In this document: positions 1 to 10,490 of the stretch, in pieces | How the letters are laid out: each line of letters opens with the position of its first letter | Numbering within the stretch: position 1 is the stretch's first letter | Assembly: GCA_016124665.1 (NCBI GenBank) | Contig: WGNH01000017.1 | Coordinates: forward strand, 62,001 to 126,000 | Length of the DNA stretch: 64,000 nt | Source of the DNA: Alphaproteobacteria bacterium | GTDB taxonomy: Bacteria > Pseudomonadota > Alphaproteobacteria > Caulobacterales > Maricaulaceae | Reading direction: 5' to 3' | Position numbers and translations under genes: made by a program | The notes under the pieces: model-generated | The model's input: only the letters and a program-made list of their open reading frames with translations | Told to the model about the DNA's origin: nothing | Database searches by the model: none

Positions 1-1205
1 AAGAAAGCTGCTGCCCCGATCACAATGTTCAACACCATGGAGACCGCAGCAAATTTCATCGGCGTCATTGTGTCTTCCCGCGCAAAAAAGCCTGGCGAGA
101 ACACCTTGATCAGGACAAAGGCCGGAAGACCCAGGGCGAAAGCCTGGACTGCCAGTTTTGTCGCTTCGGAATCTTCTGCTGTGAACGCGCCGCGCTGAAA
201 CAGGCCCTCAACCAGAAGGCCCGGCATGACCAGCAAGGCGGCCGCCGCCGGCAGAGTCAGCGCCATTGAAATTTCCACAGCCCGGTTGGTCGCATCCATG
301 GCGCCTTGGTCATCACCGGCTTTCAGCCGTCTGGAAAGGGTCGGCAAGAGTGCTACGCCCATCGCGATGCCGATGACACCCAGAGGCAGCTGATACAGCC
401 GGTCCGCGTAATACAGCAACGCAACAGCGCCATCCTGCAGGGTTGCAATCAGCTGACTGATGACAATATTGATCTGGGTCACGCCGCCGGCAATCGCGCC
501 CGGTACGCCCAGCACGATGAGTCGGCGGACTTTCGGCGTCAGCTGCGGCACGCGCAGGCCCAGCCGGATCCCGGACCGGCGGCATCCCCAATAAAGCATG
601 ACCGCCTGAACAACCCCGGAGAAGGGTACCGCGATCGTGATCCACAGGCCTGTGGTTTCCGGATTTCGTGGCGCCACAAGTAACACGCCGATCATGACGA
701 TATTCAGCGCAATCGGGGCCGCCGCTGACAATGCGAACCGGTCATGCGCATTCAGCGTCCCTCCCATCATTGCGGTCAGCGAGACAAGCAGGAGGTAGGG
801 CATGGTGATCTGCGTAAAAAGCACCGTCATTTCGAACAGGCCCGGCTCATCGACAAATCCCGGCGCAATGCCCCGGATGATGACGGGCATGAAGATCTGC
901 GCCATGACCGTCAGAACGGACAGCGTCACGATCATCACCGACAGTGTGTCACGCGCAAACCGCCGGGCTTCATCCCGGCCTTCGCCTTCCAGCGTCCGCG
1001 AGTAAAGCGGAATATAGGCCGCATTGAATGCGCCCTCGGCAAAAAACCGGCGAAACAGGTTGGGAAAACGGAAAGCGACAACGAAGGCTTCCGCTACCGG
1101 CCCTGTACCCAGCGCCGCGGCCAGCAATATCTCGCGTAAAAAGCCCAGCACCCGGCTGATGGCGGTAAACCCGCCAATAACGAAAGTGGATCGGAGCAAT
1201 CGCAT
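1..1205 (-). CDS. murJ: Lipid II flippase MurJ (MviN), 3' end outside the window
   Basis: Integral inner-membrane flippase that moves the peptidoglycan precursor lipid II to the periplasmic face. The first 401 codons are present; the C-terminal part lies left of the window. The N-terminus reads MRLLRSTFVIGGFTAISRVL, followed by the characteristic GFLREILLAAALGTG and FRFPNLFRRFFAEGAFN stretches of the family, then repeated hydrophobic segments. The ATG is at 1203-1205, only 2 bp after the glnD stop, so translation is probably coupled and the gene is the third of a mutS-glnD-murJ series on the minus strand. The family is usually about 510-530 aa, so roughly 110-130 residues are missing because of the window edge, not because of damage. 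Confidence 0.95.
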   Translation of the reverse strand, partial: MRLLRSTFVIGGFTAISRVLGFLREILLAAALGTGPVAEAFVVAFRFPNLFRRFFAEGAFNAAYIPLYSRTLEGEGRDEARRFARDTLSVMIVTLSVLTVMAQIFMPVIIRGIAPGFVDEPGLFEMTVLFTQITMPYLLLVSLTAMMGGTLNAHDRFALSAAAPIALNIVMIGVLLVAPRNPETTGLWITIAVPFSGVVQAVMLYWGCRRSGIRLGLRVPQLTPKVRRLIVLGVPGAIAGGVTQINIVISQLIATLQDGAVALLYYADRLYQLPLGVIGIAMGVALLPTLSRRLKAGDDQGAMDATNRAVEISMALTLPAAAALLVMPGLLVEGLFQRGAFTAEDSEATKLAVQAFALGLPAFVLIKVFSPGFFAREDTMTPMKFAAVSMVLNIVIGAAAF

Positions 1206-1207
1206 CG

Positions 1208-4027
1208 TCAGCGCCCGGCGCTTGCCCGGGCGCGGGCCAGCCCGCGCGTCCGTGCGGTTTCTTCAATGCGGGCCTCTTCTTCCGCCAGCACTGCCAGCAA
1301 AGCCGCCTTGATGTCGGCGATCTGCGCCGTATCCGAAAGCTTCTGGCCGTCCTTCAACACATAGAAAACATCTGTGGCGCGTTCGCCATAACCGTCAATG
1401 CGGGCCGATTGCAAAGCCAGCCCGGCATCGGCCAGCACTTCCGAGAGATCCGCCAGCAAGCCCGGACGATCCCGGCCCGACGCCTCGATCAGGGTCGCGG
1501 TTTCTGCGGCCTGCTGATCGATTGATACGGACGGAATAACGGTAAAGGCCGTTGCCCGGCGCGTCAGGCGTTGCGCGGGCCGCGTCCCGGATCGTGATTT
1601 CGACCCTGATGCAGCCCGGCGGACACGCTCGGCAAGGGCATCCCTGGCCCGCTCACGGTCATACCCGTAGGGTTGGCCGGATGCGTCCTGTACATAGAAA
1701 ACGTCAAACGCCTCACCGGAGGCGGTCGTCGAGACCTGTGCACCCACAACATTGGCGCCCAGCTGCGCAAGCACGGCAACAATGTCTGCAAACAACCGGT
1801 CCCGGTCCGGTGCAATCATCATGACTTCAGTGGCGGCCCGGCGTTTGTCGATCCGCGCCGCCGCAGCGACCAGATCTCCGCGCGCCCGGGCGGCGCGTAC
1901 GAAGGCTGCGTGCCGTAAACGGTCTGCTTCCGAAAAGGACAGCCAGTAGGAATCATCCAGATCAGCGGTCCAGTTACGCGCGAATTCATCGTCCACCCGC
2001 TTCAGTTTTTCGCGGAACAGGGCACGGGCATCATCCGCCTGTCCCTTAAGAAGGGCCCGGATCTCCGCTTCACCTTCACCGGATGTATCACCTTCGAGCA
2101 CATTGCGCGTTGCAGAGTAGAGATCGCGCAACAACTGTCCTTTCCAGCCATTCCAGATGCCGGGACCGACCGAACGGATATCAATCACTGTCAGGAGCGT
2201 CAGCAGGTTCAATCGTTCCATCGAGCCAACCTCCCGGGCAAACTCGATCACCGTGCGCGGGTCGCCGATATCGCGCCTCTGTGCTGTGTCGCTCATGAGA
2301 AGATGCGAACGGACCAGCCAGGCCACGAGTTCGACTTCCGCTTTCGGCAAACCCAGACGCGTGCAGGCCATGCGGGCCTGGAGCGCGCCCTCGACGCATT
2401 GATCCCCCTTGCCCTTGCCGGTGTCATGCAGCAGCGCGGCCAGATGCAGCGCCCGCCGGTTCTTGATGTCGTGGACAATCTTTGTGGCGATCGGGTGATC
2501 ATTGGGGTGATCCCCGGTTTCAATTTCGCGCAACAGGCCGATCAGTTGCAGCGTGTGTTCATCAACCGTGTAACGATGATACATGTTGAACTGGGTGCGG
2601 GCGACAATACTGCCAAACTCGGGCAGGAATTTCCCCAGAAGCCCGGCTTCGGTCATCAACCGCAAGACCAGTTGCGGCGCCGCCGAATCCAGCAGGATGG
2701 AGAAAAACACCCGGACCGCACGCGGATCCGACCGGAAATCATCGTCAATCAGGCGTATATTCTGACCCACCACCGCAATCGCATCAGGATGCAGATCCGT
2801 CCCCATTGCCGAAGCCGCCCAGAACAGCCGCATCAACAGGACGGGATCGTTCTCGATCGCCACATCGGCAGCAAAATCAAGACGGCCATCGACCAGCCGG
2901 AATGCTGCATCGACCGGCTCTCCGTGCGTGTCCTTTTCGGGCAGAAAGCGCGCCAGGCCGCGCGGGCGCGATTTGCGGTGATCCGCTTCCAGCTTGGCGC
3001 ACACAAGCCGTGTCAGGCTGCCGACATCCATCGCGGTCAGGAAATACCGCCGCATGAAACGCTCCACCGCGCTTTCCGCCTCGGCATCGTCAAATCCCAT
3101 ACGCGCAGCGATTTCCGGCTGGATGTCAAAGGTCAACCGGTCATCCTTGCCGCCGATAATGGCGTGAATGTGGAAACGGATCGTCCAGAAAAAATCAGAC
3201 GCGCGCAGATATTTCTCGACATCAGAGACGGTCAGAAGCCCGGAGGAAACCCAGCGCTCGAAAGCGTCGGCGCCGTAGAGGAATTGCGCCAGCCAGCGCA
3301 TCAGTTGCAGATCACGCAGCCCGCCCTTGGATTCCTTCAGATTGGGTTCGACCGTATAGCGCGAACGGCCCGCTTTTGCGATCCGGCTGTCCCGCTCCGC
3401 CAACTTGGCTTCAACAAAGGCGGCGCCTTTTGACTGCGCTTCATCACGGAGCGCCTGACGCAGCTTTTCGGCAAGACCGGGATCGCCGGCAATGTGCCGC
3501 AATGACAAAAGCGATGTGCGTTCGCCGATATTCGTATCAGCGATCTTCAGCGTTTCATCAATCGTGCGGACAGCCCCGCCGCCGATATCCAGCCCGCAAT
3601 CCCACAACACATAGATGACCTGCTCCAGAAAGGCGTTCTGGGCCTTGCTGGCGCGGTCCGGCTTGATGAAAAGAATATCGATATCCGAGCTCGGCGCGAG
3701 TTCTCCGGCGCCATAACCCCCGATCGCCAGAAGCGATATGCCATCCGCGGGTTTGCCTGCTTCAGCTGCCAGTGAATCGAACACCGCGCCAAGCACGGCA
3801 TTCATGACGCCCGATAGAAAGCGCGCAGCCTCAAGCCCGCCACTGGCTCCGTCCAGCTTGCGGAACGCTGCCTCCCGCCCGGCCTCGATAGATGCCTTTA
3901 TGCGGGTAATCGCGGCCAGACGCGCTGCGGTGTCCTGCCAGCCCTTGCCGCCCAGCGCCGCTGCCAGTTCAGCACGCAGTTTCAATCCATCAAGGGATGC
4001 CGGAAGCGAGGAAACAAGCATTGTCAC
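1208..4027 (-). CDS. glnD: Bifunctional [protein-PII] uridylyltransferase / uridylyl-removing enzyme GlnD
   Basis: Cytosolic sensor of glutamine that uridylylates PII proteins when nitrogen is short and removes UMP when glutamine is plentiful, controlling glutamine synthetase and the Ntr response. The 939-aa length is normal. A nucleotidyltransferase motif lies at about residues 103-117 (GGYGAGEL then SDIDILF, with the metal-binding Asp pair). The HD phosphohydrolase motif HDTGKGKGD is near residue 532. Two C-terminal ACT domains begin near 735 and 845 (APDRDRLFADIV and ASGRDRPGLLADLSEVL). It starts 27 bp after the mutS stop and ends 2 bp before murJ, consistent with one transcript. No key residue appears to be missing. 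Confidence 0.97.
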   Translation of the reverse strand: MTMLVSSLPASLDGLKLRAELAAALGGKGWQDTAARLAAITRIKASIEAGREAAFRKLDGASGGLEAARFLSGVMNAVLGAVFDSLAAEAGKPADGISLLAIGGYGAGELAPSSDIDILFIKPDRASKAQNAFLEQVIYVLWDCGLDIGGGAVRTIDETLKIADTNIGERTSLLSLRHIAGDPGLAEKLRQALRDEAQSKGAAFVEAKLAERDSRIAKAGRSRYTVEPNLKESKGGLRDLQLMRWLAQFLYGADAFERWVSSGLLTVSDVEKYLRASDFFWTIRFHIHAIIGGKDDRLTFDIQPEIAARMGFDDAEAESAVERFMRRYFLTAMDVGSLTRLVCAKLEADHRKSRPRGLARFLPEKDTHGEPVDAAFRLVDGRLDFAADVAIENDPVLLMRLFWAASAMGTDLHPDAIAVVGQNIRLIDDDFRSDPRAVRVFFSILLDSAAPQLVLRLMTEAGLLGKFLPEFGSIVARTQFNMYHRYTVDEHTLQLIGLLREIETGDHPNDHPIATKIVHDIKNRRALHLAALLHDTGKGKGDQCVEGALQARMACTRLGLPKAEVELVAWLVRSHLLMSDTAQRRDIGDPRTVIEFAREVGSMERLNLLTLLTVIDIRSVGPGIWNGWKGQLLRDLYSATRNVLEGDTSGEGEAEIRALLKGQADDARALFREKLKRVDDEFARNWTADLDDSYWLSFSEADRLRHAAFVRAARARGDLVAAAARIDKRRAATEVMMIAPDRDRLFADIVAVLAQLGANVVGAQVSTTASGEAFDVFYVQDASGQPYGYDRERARDALAERVRRAASGSKSRSGTRPAQRLTRRATAFTVIPSVSIDQQAAETATLIEASGRDRPGLLADLSEVLADAGLALQSARIDGYGERATDVFYVLKDGQKLSDTAQIADIKAALLAVLAEEEARIEETARTRGLARARASAGR

Positions 4028-4054
4028 CGGTTCTAGCGCGCGCCGTCTTTTGCG

Positions 4055-6733
4055 TCACTCATTGTCTTCGCCGGACAGGCGCTTCAGCTCATAAAGACAG
4101 TCCAGCGCCTCCCGCGGGCTCAGCCGGTCCGGATCAATCCGCTTCATCCGCTCGGACAATTGTGAGGGTTTTGCGGGCGCGGTCACAGGCATCGCCGAGA
4201 AAAGCGGTAATTCCGCCAGCGCCGCGGCCGGGGCATCTTCACTTTCAAGACGCTCGAGAATGGTTGTCGCCCGCGCTATGGCAGCCGGAGGCAATCCGGC
4301 GCGCCGGGCCACTTCAATGCCATAGGACCTGTCGGCCGGCCCTTCGGCGACCTGGTGCAAAAAGACCAGCTCGCCCTTCCATTCCCGCGCCCTGAGACTC
4401 AGATTCCCGGCGGCCGACAGCTCTTCAGCCAATCGGGTCATCTCGTGATAATGCGTCGCGAACAGTGCACGGCAGGTATTGATCTCATGCAGGTGCTCTG
4501 CTGCGGCCCACGCGATGGACAATCCGTCAAAGGTCGAGGTTCCGCGTCCCACTTCATCAAGGATCACAAAGCTCCTTGACGTGGCCTGATTAAGGATCGC
4601 GGCGGTTTCGACCATTTCATTCATGAATGTCGAACGTCCGCGGGCGAGGTCATCCGCCGCGCCAACACGTGAAAACAGCCGGTCGGCAATTCCGATCCGC
4701 GCCCGCGCCGCAGGCACATACAGCCCGGCCTGTGCCAGAATGATCATCAGGGCATTCTGCCGCAAATAGGTCGATTTACCGGCCATATTAGGACCGGTCA
4801 CCAGCAAGAGGCGGGCCCCGGACTTGCCATCTCCAGACATATGACAGTCATTGGGCGTGAACCCGGCTTCACCATCGCGTTTCAACGCGGCTTCAACCAC
4901 CGGATGTCGGCCGCTTTCAACCTCGAAAACGGCCTCCTCCGCCAGGTCCGGCCGCGTCCAGTTTGCGCGCCGGGCCAGTTCGGCATTGGCCGTTGCCACA
5001 TCGATCTCGGCAAGCGCCCGGGCGATGAAGCGGATGGTTTCGGCATTGTGCTCCACACGATCCCGGAACCCGCCAAAAGCCTCGACTTCCAGCGCCAGGG
5101 CCCGGCCGGCCGCGCCGGCAATTTTTGATTCCAGCTCCGCCAGTTCCGTCGTGGTAAAGCGTACCGCATTGGCCATGGTCTGGCGATGAATGAAGCCATC
5201 ATGCGCCATCAGCGGATCGGCATGGCGCGCACTGACTTCCACGAAATAGCCCAGCACATTGTTATGCTTGACCTTCAGATTGGTAACGCCTGTGGCCTCT
5301 GAATAGGTTTTTTGCAGACCCGCAATCAGCTTGCGGGAATCGTCGCGCAAGGCCCGCGCTTCATCCAGCGCCACAATCCAGCCTTCGGCGATAAATCCGC
5401 CATCCCGTACAAACAGTCCCGGCTCTTCGACCAGCGCGGCTTCGAGATCGGCGACCAACGAACGAAGGTCTTCAAACCCCTGAACATTCAGGGCCGCGGC
5501 CAGCTCTCCCAGCCTTTCAGGCAAGTCCAGTCCGGTCCCCGGAACCAATATGGCAGACAGGCTTTGCGCTTCATCCAGGGTTCGCCGCAGGGCAGAAAGA
5601 TCGCGGGGGCCACCGCGCGACAGAACAAGACGCGACAGAGCGCGTTCCGGATCGCCTGCCGCCTTCAGCCGGTCCCGCACTGTCGCGCTGGTTGGCGAAT
5701 TCAGAAAATATGTAAGCAGGTCCAGTCGCGAATTGATTTCTACAGGATCGGTCGAGGGCCTGCTCAGCCGCGCCGACAGGAGGCGGGCGCCGGGGGCCGT
5801 CACAGTCCCGTCGATCGCGTCCAGCAAGGAGCCCTTGCGCTGCCCGGCCAGCGTTCGGTCAATTTCCAGGCTGGCCCGAGTTGCCGGGTCAATGAGCAGA
5901 GCGCTCCCGCTCCGGATCTGCCGGGGCGCAGAGAGCTTCGCCGGAGCCCCGGCCTGCGCCAGTTCCAGATAGTCGAGCAAGGCACCAAGTGCCGCCGTTT
6001 CCGCCGACGTGAAATCACCGAACGCATCCAGTGAATCCACACCAAAGCGTTCCTTCAGTCTCCGTGTGGCTGACTTTGCATCGAATTTGGCGCGCGGCAG
6101 TGGCGTGATCCGGCCCCGCCCGACCCATGCTGCTGCCGCCACAAAATACTCTTCTGGCACCAGCAATTCCGCCGGATTGAGCGCACCCAGCTCGGCCGCT
6201 ACCCCGGTCTCGTCGACAGCGCTGGCGGCAAATTCACCCGTGGAAACTTCCGCCCAGGCAATGGCCATTCCGCCGGAGGCGGATGGCGCAAAAGCCGCGA
6301 TCCGGTTGGACGCTCTCGCCTCGAGCAGCGAATCTTCCGTCAGCGTGCCGGGCGTTACAATCCGCGCTAGTCCGCGCTGAACAGTTTTGGCGCCCCTTGC
6401 CTTGGCGGCCGCCGGATCTTCCAGCTGTTCACCCACCGCGACCTTGAAACCGGCGCGAATCAGGCGGGCCAGATAGGCTTCCGCCGTCGCCGCCGGAACA
6501 CCGCACATCGGGATCGGTTCACCCTGATGCTGACCCCTCTGGGTCAATGCAATATCCAGCGCCTCGGCCGCCCGTTTCGCATCGTCAAAGAAGAGTTCGT
6601 AGAAATCGCCCATCCGGTAAAAGAGCAAGGCATCTTTCGGCGTTTCCTCGCGCAAGGCGAGGAATTGCGCCATCATCGGCGTCGCGCCATCGGGGCTGGG
6701 AAACTGGCGGTCGGAGAGCGTGGGATCGGTCAT
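4055..6733 (-). CDS. mutS: DNA mismatch repair protein MutS
   Basis: Recognises mismatches and small loops and, as an ATPase clamp, recruits MutL. From the ATG at 6731-6733 the protein has 892 residues. The mismatch-reading Phe-x-Glu motif sits at residues 44-46 in GDFYELFF. The Walker A motif GPNMAGKSTYLRQ is near residue 648 and the Walker B/signature segment ILDEVGRGTSTFDG near 724. The reading frame can be opened 39 bp further upstream at a TTG, but the ATG start gives the usual MutS N-terminus and is preferred; no strong ribosome binding site supports either. It is divergent from the malic enzyme gene and heads the mutS-glnD-murJ series. Confidence 0.96.
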   Translation of the reverse strand: MTDPTLSDRQFPSPDGATPMMAQFLALREETPKDALLFYRMGDFYELFFDDAKRAAEALDIALTQRGQHQGEPIPMCGVPAATAEAYLARLIRAGFKVAVGEQLEDPAAAKARGAKTVQRGLARIVTPGTLTEDSLLEARASNRIAAFAPSASGGMAIAWAEVSTGEFAASAVDETGVAAELGALNPAELLVPEEYFVAAAAWVGRGRITPLPRAKFDAKSATRRLKERFGVDSLDAFGDFTSAETAALGALLDYLELAQAGAPAKLSAPRQIRSGSALLIDPATRASLEIDRTLAGQRKGSLLDAIDGTVTAPGARLLSARLSRPSTDPVEINSRLDLLTYFLNSPTSATVRDRLKAAGDPERALSRLVLSRGGPRDLSALRRTLDEAQSLSAILVPGTGLDLPERLGELAAALNVQGFEDLRSLVADLEAALVEEPGLFVRDGGFIAEGWIVALDEARALRDDSRKLIAGLQKTYSEATGVTNLKVKHNNVLGYFVEVSARHADPLMAHDGFIHRQTMANAVRFTTTELAELESKIAGAAGRALALEVEAFGGFRDRVEHNAETIRFIARALAEIDVATANAELARRANWTRPDLAEEAVFEVESGRHPVVEAALKRDGEAGFTPNDCHMSGDGKSGARLLLVTGPNMAGKSTYLRQNALMIILAQAGLYVPAARARIGIADRLFSRVGAADDLARGRSTFMNEMVETAAILNQATSRSFVILDEVGRGTSTFDGLSIAWAAAEHLHEINTCRALFATHYHEMTRLAEELSAAGNLSLRAREWKGELVFLHQVAEGPADRSYGIEVARRAGLPPAAIARATTILERLESEDAPAAALAELPLFSAMPVTAPAKPSQLSERMKRIDPDRLSPREALDCLYELKRLSGEDNE

Positions 6734-6853
6734 AAGGCACGGGAAATTGGCCGGGATTCGTGAGCTCTGCAAGCGGCCTTGACGCTTGCGTCGGACGCGC
6801 GCGGCGTTAGGGTCGAACCTGCCCTTCCCGCGATCCGCTCAGGAACACGATAG

Positions 6854-9133
6854 ATGTCAGACCGCACAAGCCCCGTGGATGATGAAGACGCGCTGCGATT
6901 TCACAGCCAGCCAACCCGCGGAAAACTCGCGCTTCAACCGACCAAGCCCATGGCGACGCAACGCGATCTGTCTCTCGCCTACTCGCCAGGCGTGGCCGCG
7001 CCGGTCAAGGCCATCGCCGCTGATCCCGATCTGGTCTACGAATACACGTCCAAGGGCAACCTTGTGGCGATTGTTTCCAATGGCACAGCCATTCTGGGCC
7101 TGGGCAATCTCGGCCCGCTGGCCTCCAAGCCGGTGATGGAAGGCAAGGCGGTCCTTTTCAAGCGCTTTGCCGATATTGACGGTATGGATATAGAGGTCGA
7201 TGAAAACGATCCCGACCTCTTCGTGGAATGCGTTGCGCGATTTGGCGAGACTTTCGGCGGCATCAATCTCGAAGATATCAAGGGCCCTGACTGCTTCATC
7301 ATCGAGCAAAAACTGCGTGAGCGGCTCGATATCCCCGTCTTTCATGACGACCAGCATGGCACTGCTATCATTGCGGCAGCGGGCATCATAAATGCCTGCG
7401 AAATTACAAAGCGCGACATTTCAAAGCTCAAAGTCGTGGTCAATGGGGCGGGCGCGGCCGGTATCGCTGTGCTCGAGCTGCTCAAGGCCATGGGGGTCAA
7501 TGCCAAGCATTGCATTCTATGCGATTCCCGCGGGCCCATTTATGAAGGCCGTGAGGACGGCATGAACCAGTGGAAAGCCGCTCATGCTGCACCGACCAAG
7601 GCGCGGACACTGGCCGAAGCACTGAAGGGCGCGGATTGTTTCCTGGGCCTGTCGGTCGCCGGCGCCATCGACGAGAACATGGTCAAGTCCATGGCGAAGG
7701 ACCCGATTATTTTCGCAATGGCCAATCCGGAGCCGGAAATCCGCCCGGAGGCCGTCCGTAAGGTCCGCAAGGATGCCATCATGGCCACCGGCCGGTCCGA
7801 TTATCCCAATCAGGTGAATAATGTGCTCGGCTTTCCCTATATTTTCCGCGGAGCGCTGGATGTGCGGGCCCGGACGATCAATGAGGAAATGAAGATCGCC
7901 TGCGCCAGAGCGCTGGCCAACCTGGCGAAGGAAGACGTGCCCGACGAGGTTGCGGCCGCCTATCACGGCCAGCGCCCCAGCTTCGGCAAGGATTACATCA
8001 TCCCTTCGCCCTTCGATCCGCGTCTGATTTCCTACATTCCGCCCTATGTCGCGCAAGCCGCCATGGATACCGGTGTGGCGAGGCGGCCGATCGAGGATAT
8101 GGCGGTCTACAAAAAATCACTTGCAAGGCGGCTGGATCCGACCGCCGCCTTGCTCCAGCGCATCCAGGGCGCAGTTGCCGGAAAGGGCAAGCGCATCGTC
8201 TTTGCCGAAGGCGAGGAACCCTCTGTCATTCGCGCAGCCTATGCTTTCCAGACGCAGGAGCTCGGCGAGGCCATTCTGGTGGGGCGCGAAGAACAGACCC
8301 GCGCCAATATGCGCCTTGTCGGCGTGCCGGAAGACGCGCTGACCATCGTCAATGCCCGCCTGTCAGAACGCAATGCAGACTATTCCGCCTTCCTCTATTC
8401 GCGGCTCCAGCGCGAAGGCTATCTGAAGCGGGATGTGCAGCGCCTCGTCAACAATGACCGCAACGTCTTCTCCGCCTGCATGGTAAAGCTGGGGGATGCT
8501 GACGGCATGGTCACCGGGGTGACACGCAATTACGATGCGGCATTGAATGATGTCGCGCGCGTGCTCGACCCGGCCGAGGGTGAGCGCGTCATCGGCATGT
8601 CCATCGTTCTGGCCAAGAACCAGACCTTCTTCATTGCCGATACCAATGTCACCGAATTCCCGGATTCAGAGGCCCTGGCGGATATCGCCTGTGAAGCCGC
8701 GGCTGCGGCGCGGCGCTTCGGTTTTGATCCGCGCGTGGCCTTCCTCTCCTATTCGACCTTCGGCAATCCCGCCGGTCAGCGCTCCGAAAAGCTTCAGGCA
8801 GCCGTGCGTATCCTGGACGAGCGCGGCGTGGATTTTGAATATGAAGGAGAGCTCGCTGCCGATGTCGCGCTCGATCCGGCCCACCGCCTGCTTTATCCAT
8901 TCTCGCGCCTGACCCGGGCGGCGAATGTACTGGTCATGCCGGCGATCCACTCGGCTTCCATCGCCACGCGGCTGATGGGCGCCGGCGCTGGCGCGACCGT
9001 GTTGGGGCCCATGCTTCTGGGTTTTGAGCGCCCGGTACAGATCGCCCGCCTCGGCGCGCCTGTGACCGAGATCACCACGCTCGCCGCCCTCGCCGCCTAT
9101 GATTTGTCGGCCGAGGCAGAAGCGGCGGAATAA
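6854..9133 (+). CDS. maeB: NADP-dependent malic enzyme with C-terminal phosphotransacetylase-like domain
   Basis: Oxidatively decarboxylates malate to pyruvate, producing NADPH and linking the TCA cycle to pyruvate/PEP metabolism in the cytosol. The 759-aa length is that of the large MaeB-type hybrid enzymes. Residues about 1-160 form the malic N-terminal domain (YSPGVAAPVKAI, TAILGLGNLGPLASKPVMEG). Residues about 165-410 form the NAD(P)-binding domain (VVNGAGAAGIAVLELL; DYPNQVNNVLGFPYIFRGALDVRA is conserved in the family). From about 430 to the end there is a phosphate acetyl/butyryltransferase-like domain, thought to be regulatory and catalytically inactive in this family. The convergent ampG gene ends one base beyond this stop codon. 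Confidence 0.96.
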   Translation: MSDRTSPVDDEDALRFHSQPTRGKLALQPTKPMATQRDLSLAYSPGVAAPVKAIAADPDLVYEYTSKGNLVAIVSNGTAILGLGNLGPLASKPVMEGKAVLFKRFADIDGMDIEVDENDPDLFVECVARFGETFGGINLEDIKGPDCFIIEQKLRERLDIPVFHDDQHGTAIIAAAGIINACEITKRDISKLKVVVNGAGAAGIAVLELLKAMGVNAKHCILCDSRGPIYEGREDGMNQWKAAHAAPTKARTLAEALKGADCFLGLSVAGAIDENMVKSMAKDPIIFAMANPEPEIRPEAVRKVRKDAIMATGRSDYPNQVNNVLGFPYIFRGALDVRARTINEEMKIACARALANLAKEDVPDEVAAAYHGQRPSFGKDYIIPSPFDPRLISYIPPYVAQAAMDTGVARRPIEDMAVYKKSLARRLDPTAALLQRIQGAVAGKGKRIVFAEGEEPSVIRAAYAFQTQELGEAILVGREEQTRANMRLVGVPEDALTIVNARLSERNADYSAFLYSRLQREGYLKRDVQRLVNNDRNVFSACMVKLGDADGMVTGVTRNYDAALNDVARVLDPAEGERVIGMSIVLAKNQTFFIADTNVTEFPDSEALADIACEAAAAARRFGFDPRVAFLSYSTFGNPAGQRSEKLQAAVRILDERGVDFEYEGELAADVALDPAHRLLYPFSRLTRAANVLVMPAIHSASIATRLMGAGAGATVLGPMLLGFERPVQIARLGAPVTEITTLAALAAYDLSAEAEAAE

Positions 9134-9134
9134 A

Positions 9135-10475
9135 CTAGATCGTTTCCCGCTCGGCGAACTTGAGTTTCCCTTTTGCGGCTTCGGTCCCGGCGATCATTAC
9201 AAATGCGAGCAATAGCGCTGCAGGGATCGTTACCGAAGCCGTGATGATGAAGAAGTACACATAGCCAACGGCGTCGGCGAGCACGCCGGAAAATCCGGAC
9301 AGGAATTTTGAGACCAGCGCATAGAACGATGCCAGCAACGCATATTGTGTCGCGGCATTGGCCGGATCGACGAGGCTGGAAAGATAGGCAATGAAGACAG
9401 TTGTCACAAATCCGCCAGCGAGATTGTCACCCACGATTGCTACGGTGAGCTGCCAGATACTGTCCGGACCAGCCGTGGCGGCCAGCCACGCATAGGCGCC
9501 GTTCGTAATGAAAGTGATGATCAATCCGATCACCATCGCGCGCATCAATCCGAACCGGAACGCCGCGACTCCGCCGATGAACAAGCCGGTGAAGGTCGCG
9601 ATCAGGCCAGGTCCGCTCTGAATTCCGCCTACGATAGCCCTGTTGAAACCAATATCGGCATAAAGTGGGCTTGCCATCACGCCCATGGTGAAATCGGACA
9701 TGCGATAGATCATGATCAGGGCAATGACCGGGAAGAACCAGAATCCGAGCCGGCCGAGAAACTGTTTGAACGGCTCCCAGACCGCATTGACCACCTTGCT
9801 TGCAAAGCCGCCTTCAAGTTCCCTTTTTCCGGCCCCGGCAGCGGGTTCCTTGATGAAGAAGACCAACACCATGGATATTCCCATGGCCAGCGCCATGGCG
9901 AGGAATGACCATGTCCAGTCCGACCATTCGGAAATCGCTAATCCCACCCCAGACGTCATGTAGGCAAAGCGGTAGCCGAGCGAATAAGCGGCCGCCATGT
10001 TCGCCTGCATCCGGTTCGGCGCTGATTCAATCCGCCAAGCATCGATGGCAACATCCAGCGTTGCGCCCGAATAGGAAAGCAGGAGTGCGCCGATTGCCAC
10101 CGGCAGAAGACCTTGTGTCGGATCGGTCTGAGAAATGATCACCAGCCCCGCAATCGTGCCCGTGATCGCTGTGACGATCCAGGAGCGGCGGGCACCGAAC
10201 AATGAATGTAGTATCGGAATTTTCACACGGTCGACGATCGGCGACCACAGGAACTTCAACGTATAAGACAGAGTGACCCAGTAGAAAAAGCCGATGGTCG
10301 AACGCTCGATTCCAGCGTCGCGCAGCCAGAATGACAGCTTCTGAAAGACCATGTAGAGCGGCAAGCCAGAAGCAAATCCGAGGATCAGCATCGAAAGCAT
10401 GACGGGAGTGAAATAGACCAGAACCGTTTCGCGCCAGCCGCGCTTGTCGCCGCCTGGCTGGATCACGTCTGTCAT
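9135..10475 (-). CDS. ampG: AmpG-family MFS permease (muropeptide importer-like)
   Basis: Predicted inner-membrane major facilitator protein of 446 aa with about twelve hydrophobic segments. The N-terminal pattern MLILGFASGLPLYMVFQKL followed by WLRDAGIERSTIGFF and TLKFLWSPIVDRVKIP is typical of AmpG, which imports GlcNAc-anhydroMurNAc peptides for cell-wall recycling. GATLDVAIDAWRIE in the fourth to fifth helix region is also family-typical. Substrate assignment is by family only; other AmpG-like proteins transport siderophores or have unknown cargo. It lies 15 bp downstream of a hybrid histidine kinase on the same strand, so the two are probably co-transcribed, and its stop is 1 bp from that of convergent maeB. 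Confidence 0.85.
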   Translation of the reverse strand: MTDVIQPGGDKRGWRETVLVYFTPVMLSMLILGFASGLPLYMVFQKLSFWLRDAGIERSTIGFFYWVTLSYTLKFLWSPIVDRVKIPILHSLFGARRSWIVTAITGTIAGLVIISQTDPTQGLLPVAIGALLLSYSGATLDVAIDAWRIESAPNRMQANMAAAYSLGYRFAYMTSGVGLAISEWSDWTWSFLAMALAMGISMVLVFFIKEPAAGAGKRELEGGFASKVVNAVWEPFKQFLGRLGFWFFPVIALIMIYRMSDFTMGVMASPLYADIGFNRAIVGGIQSGPGLIATFTGLFIGGVAAFRFGLMRAMVIGLIITFITNGAYAWLAATAGPDSIWQLTVAIVGDNLAGGFVTTVFIAYLSSLVDPANAATQYALLASFYALVSKFLSGFSGVLADAVGYVYFFIITASVTIPAALLLAFVMIAGTEAAKGKLKFAERETI

Positions 10476-10490
10476 CAGCCTGTCTCCGAT

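Noticed and set aside
2303-3433. 376-aa open frame antisense to glnD
   Set aside because: Typical high-GC shadow frame with Arg/Gln-rich translation; glnD is unambiguous.
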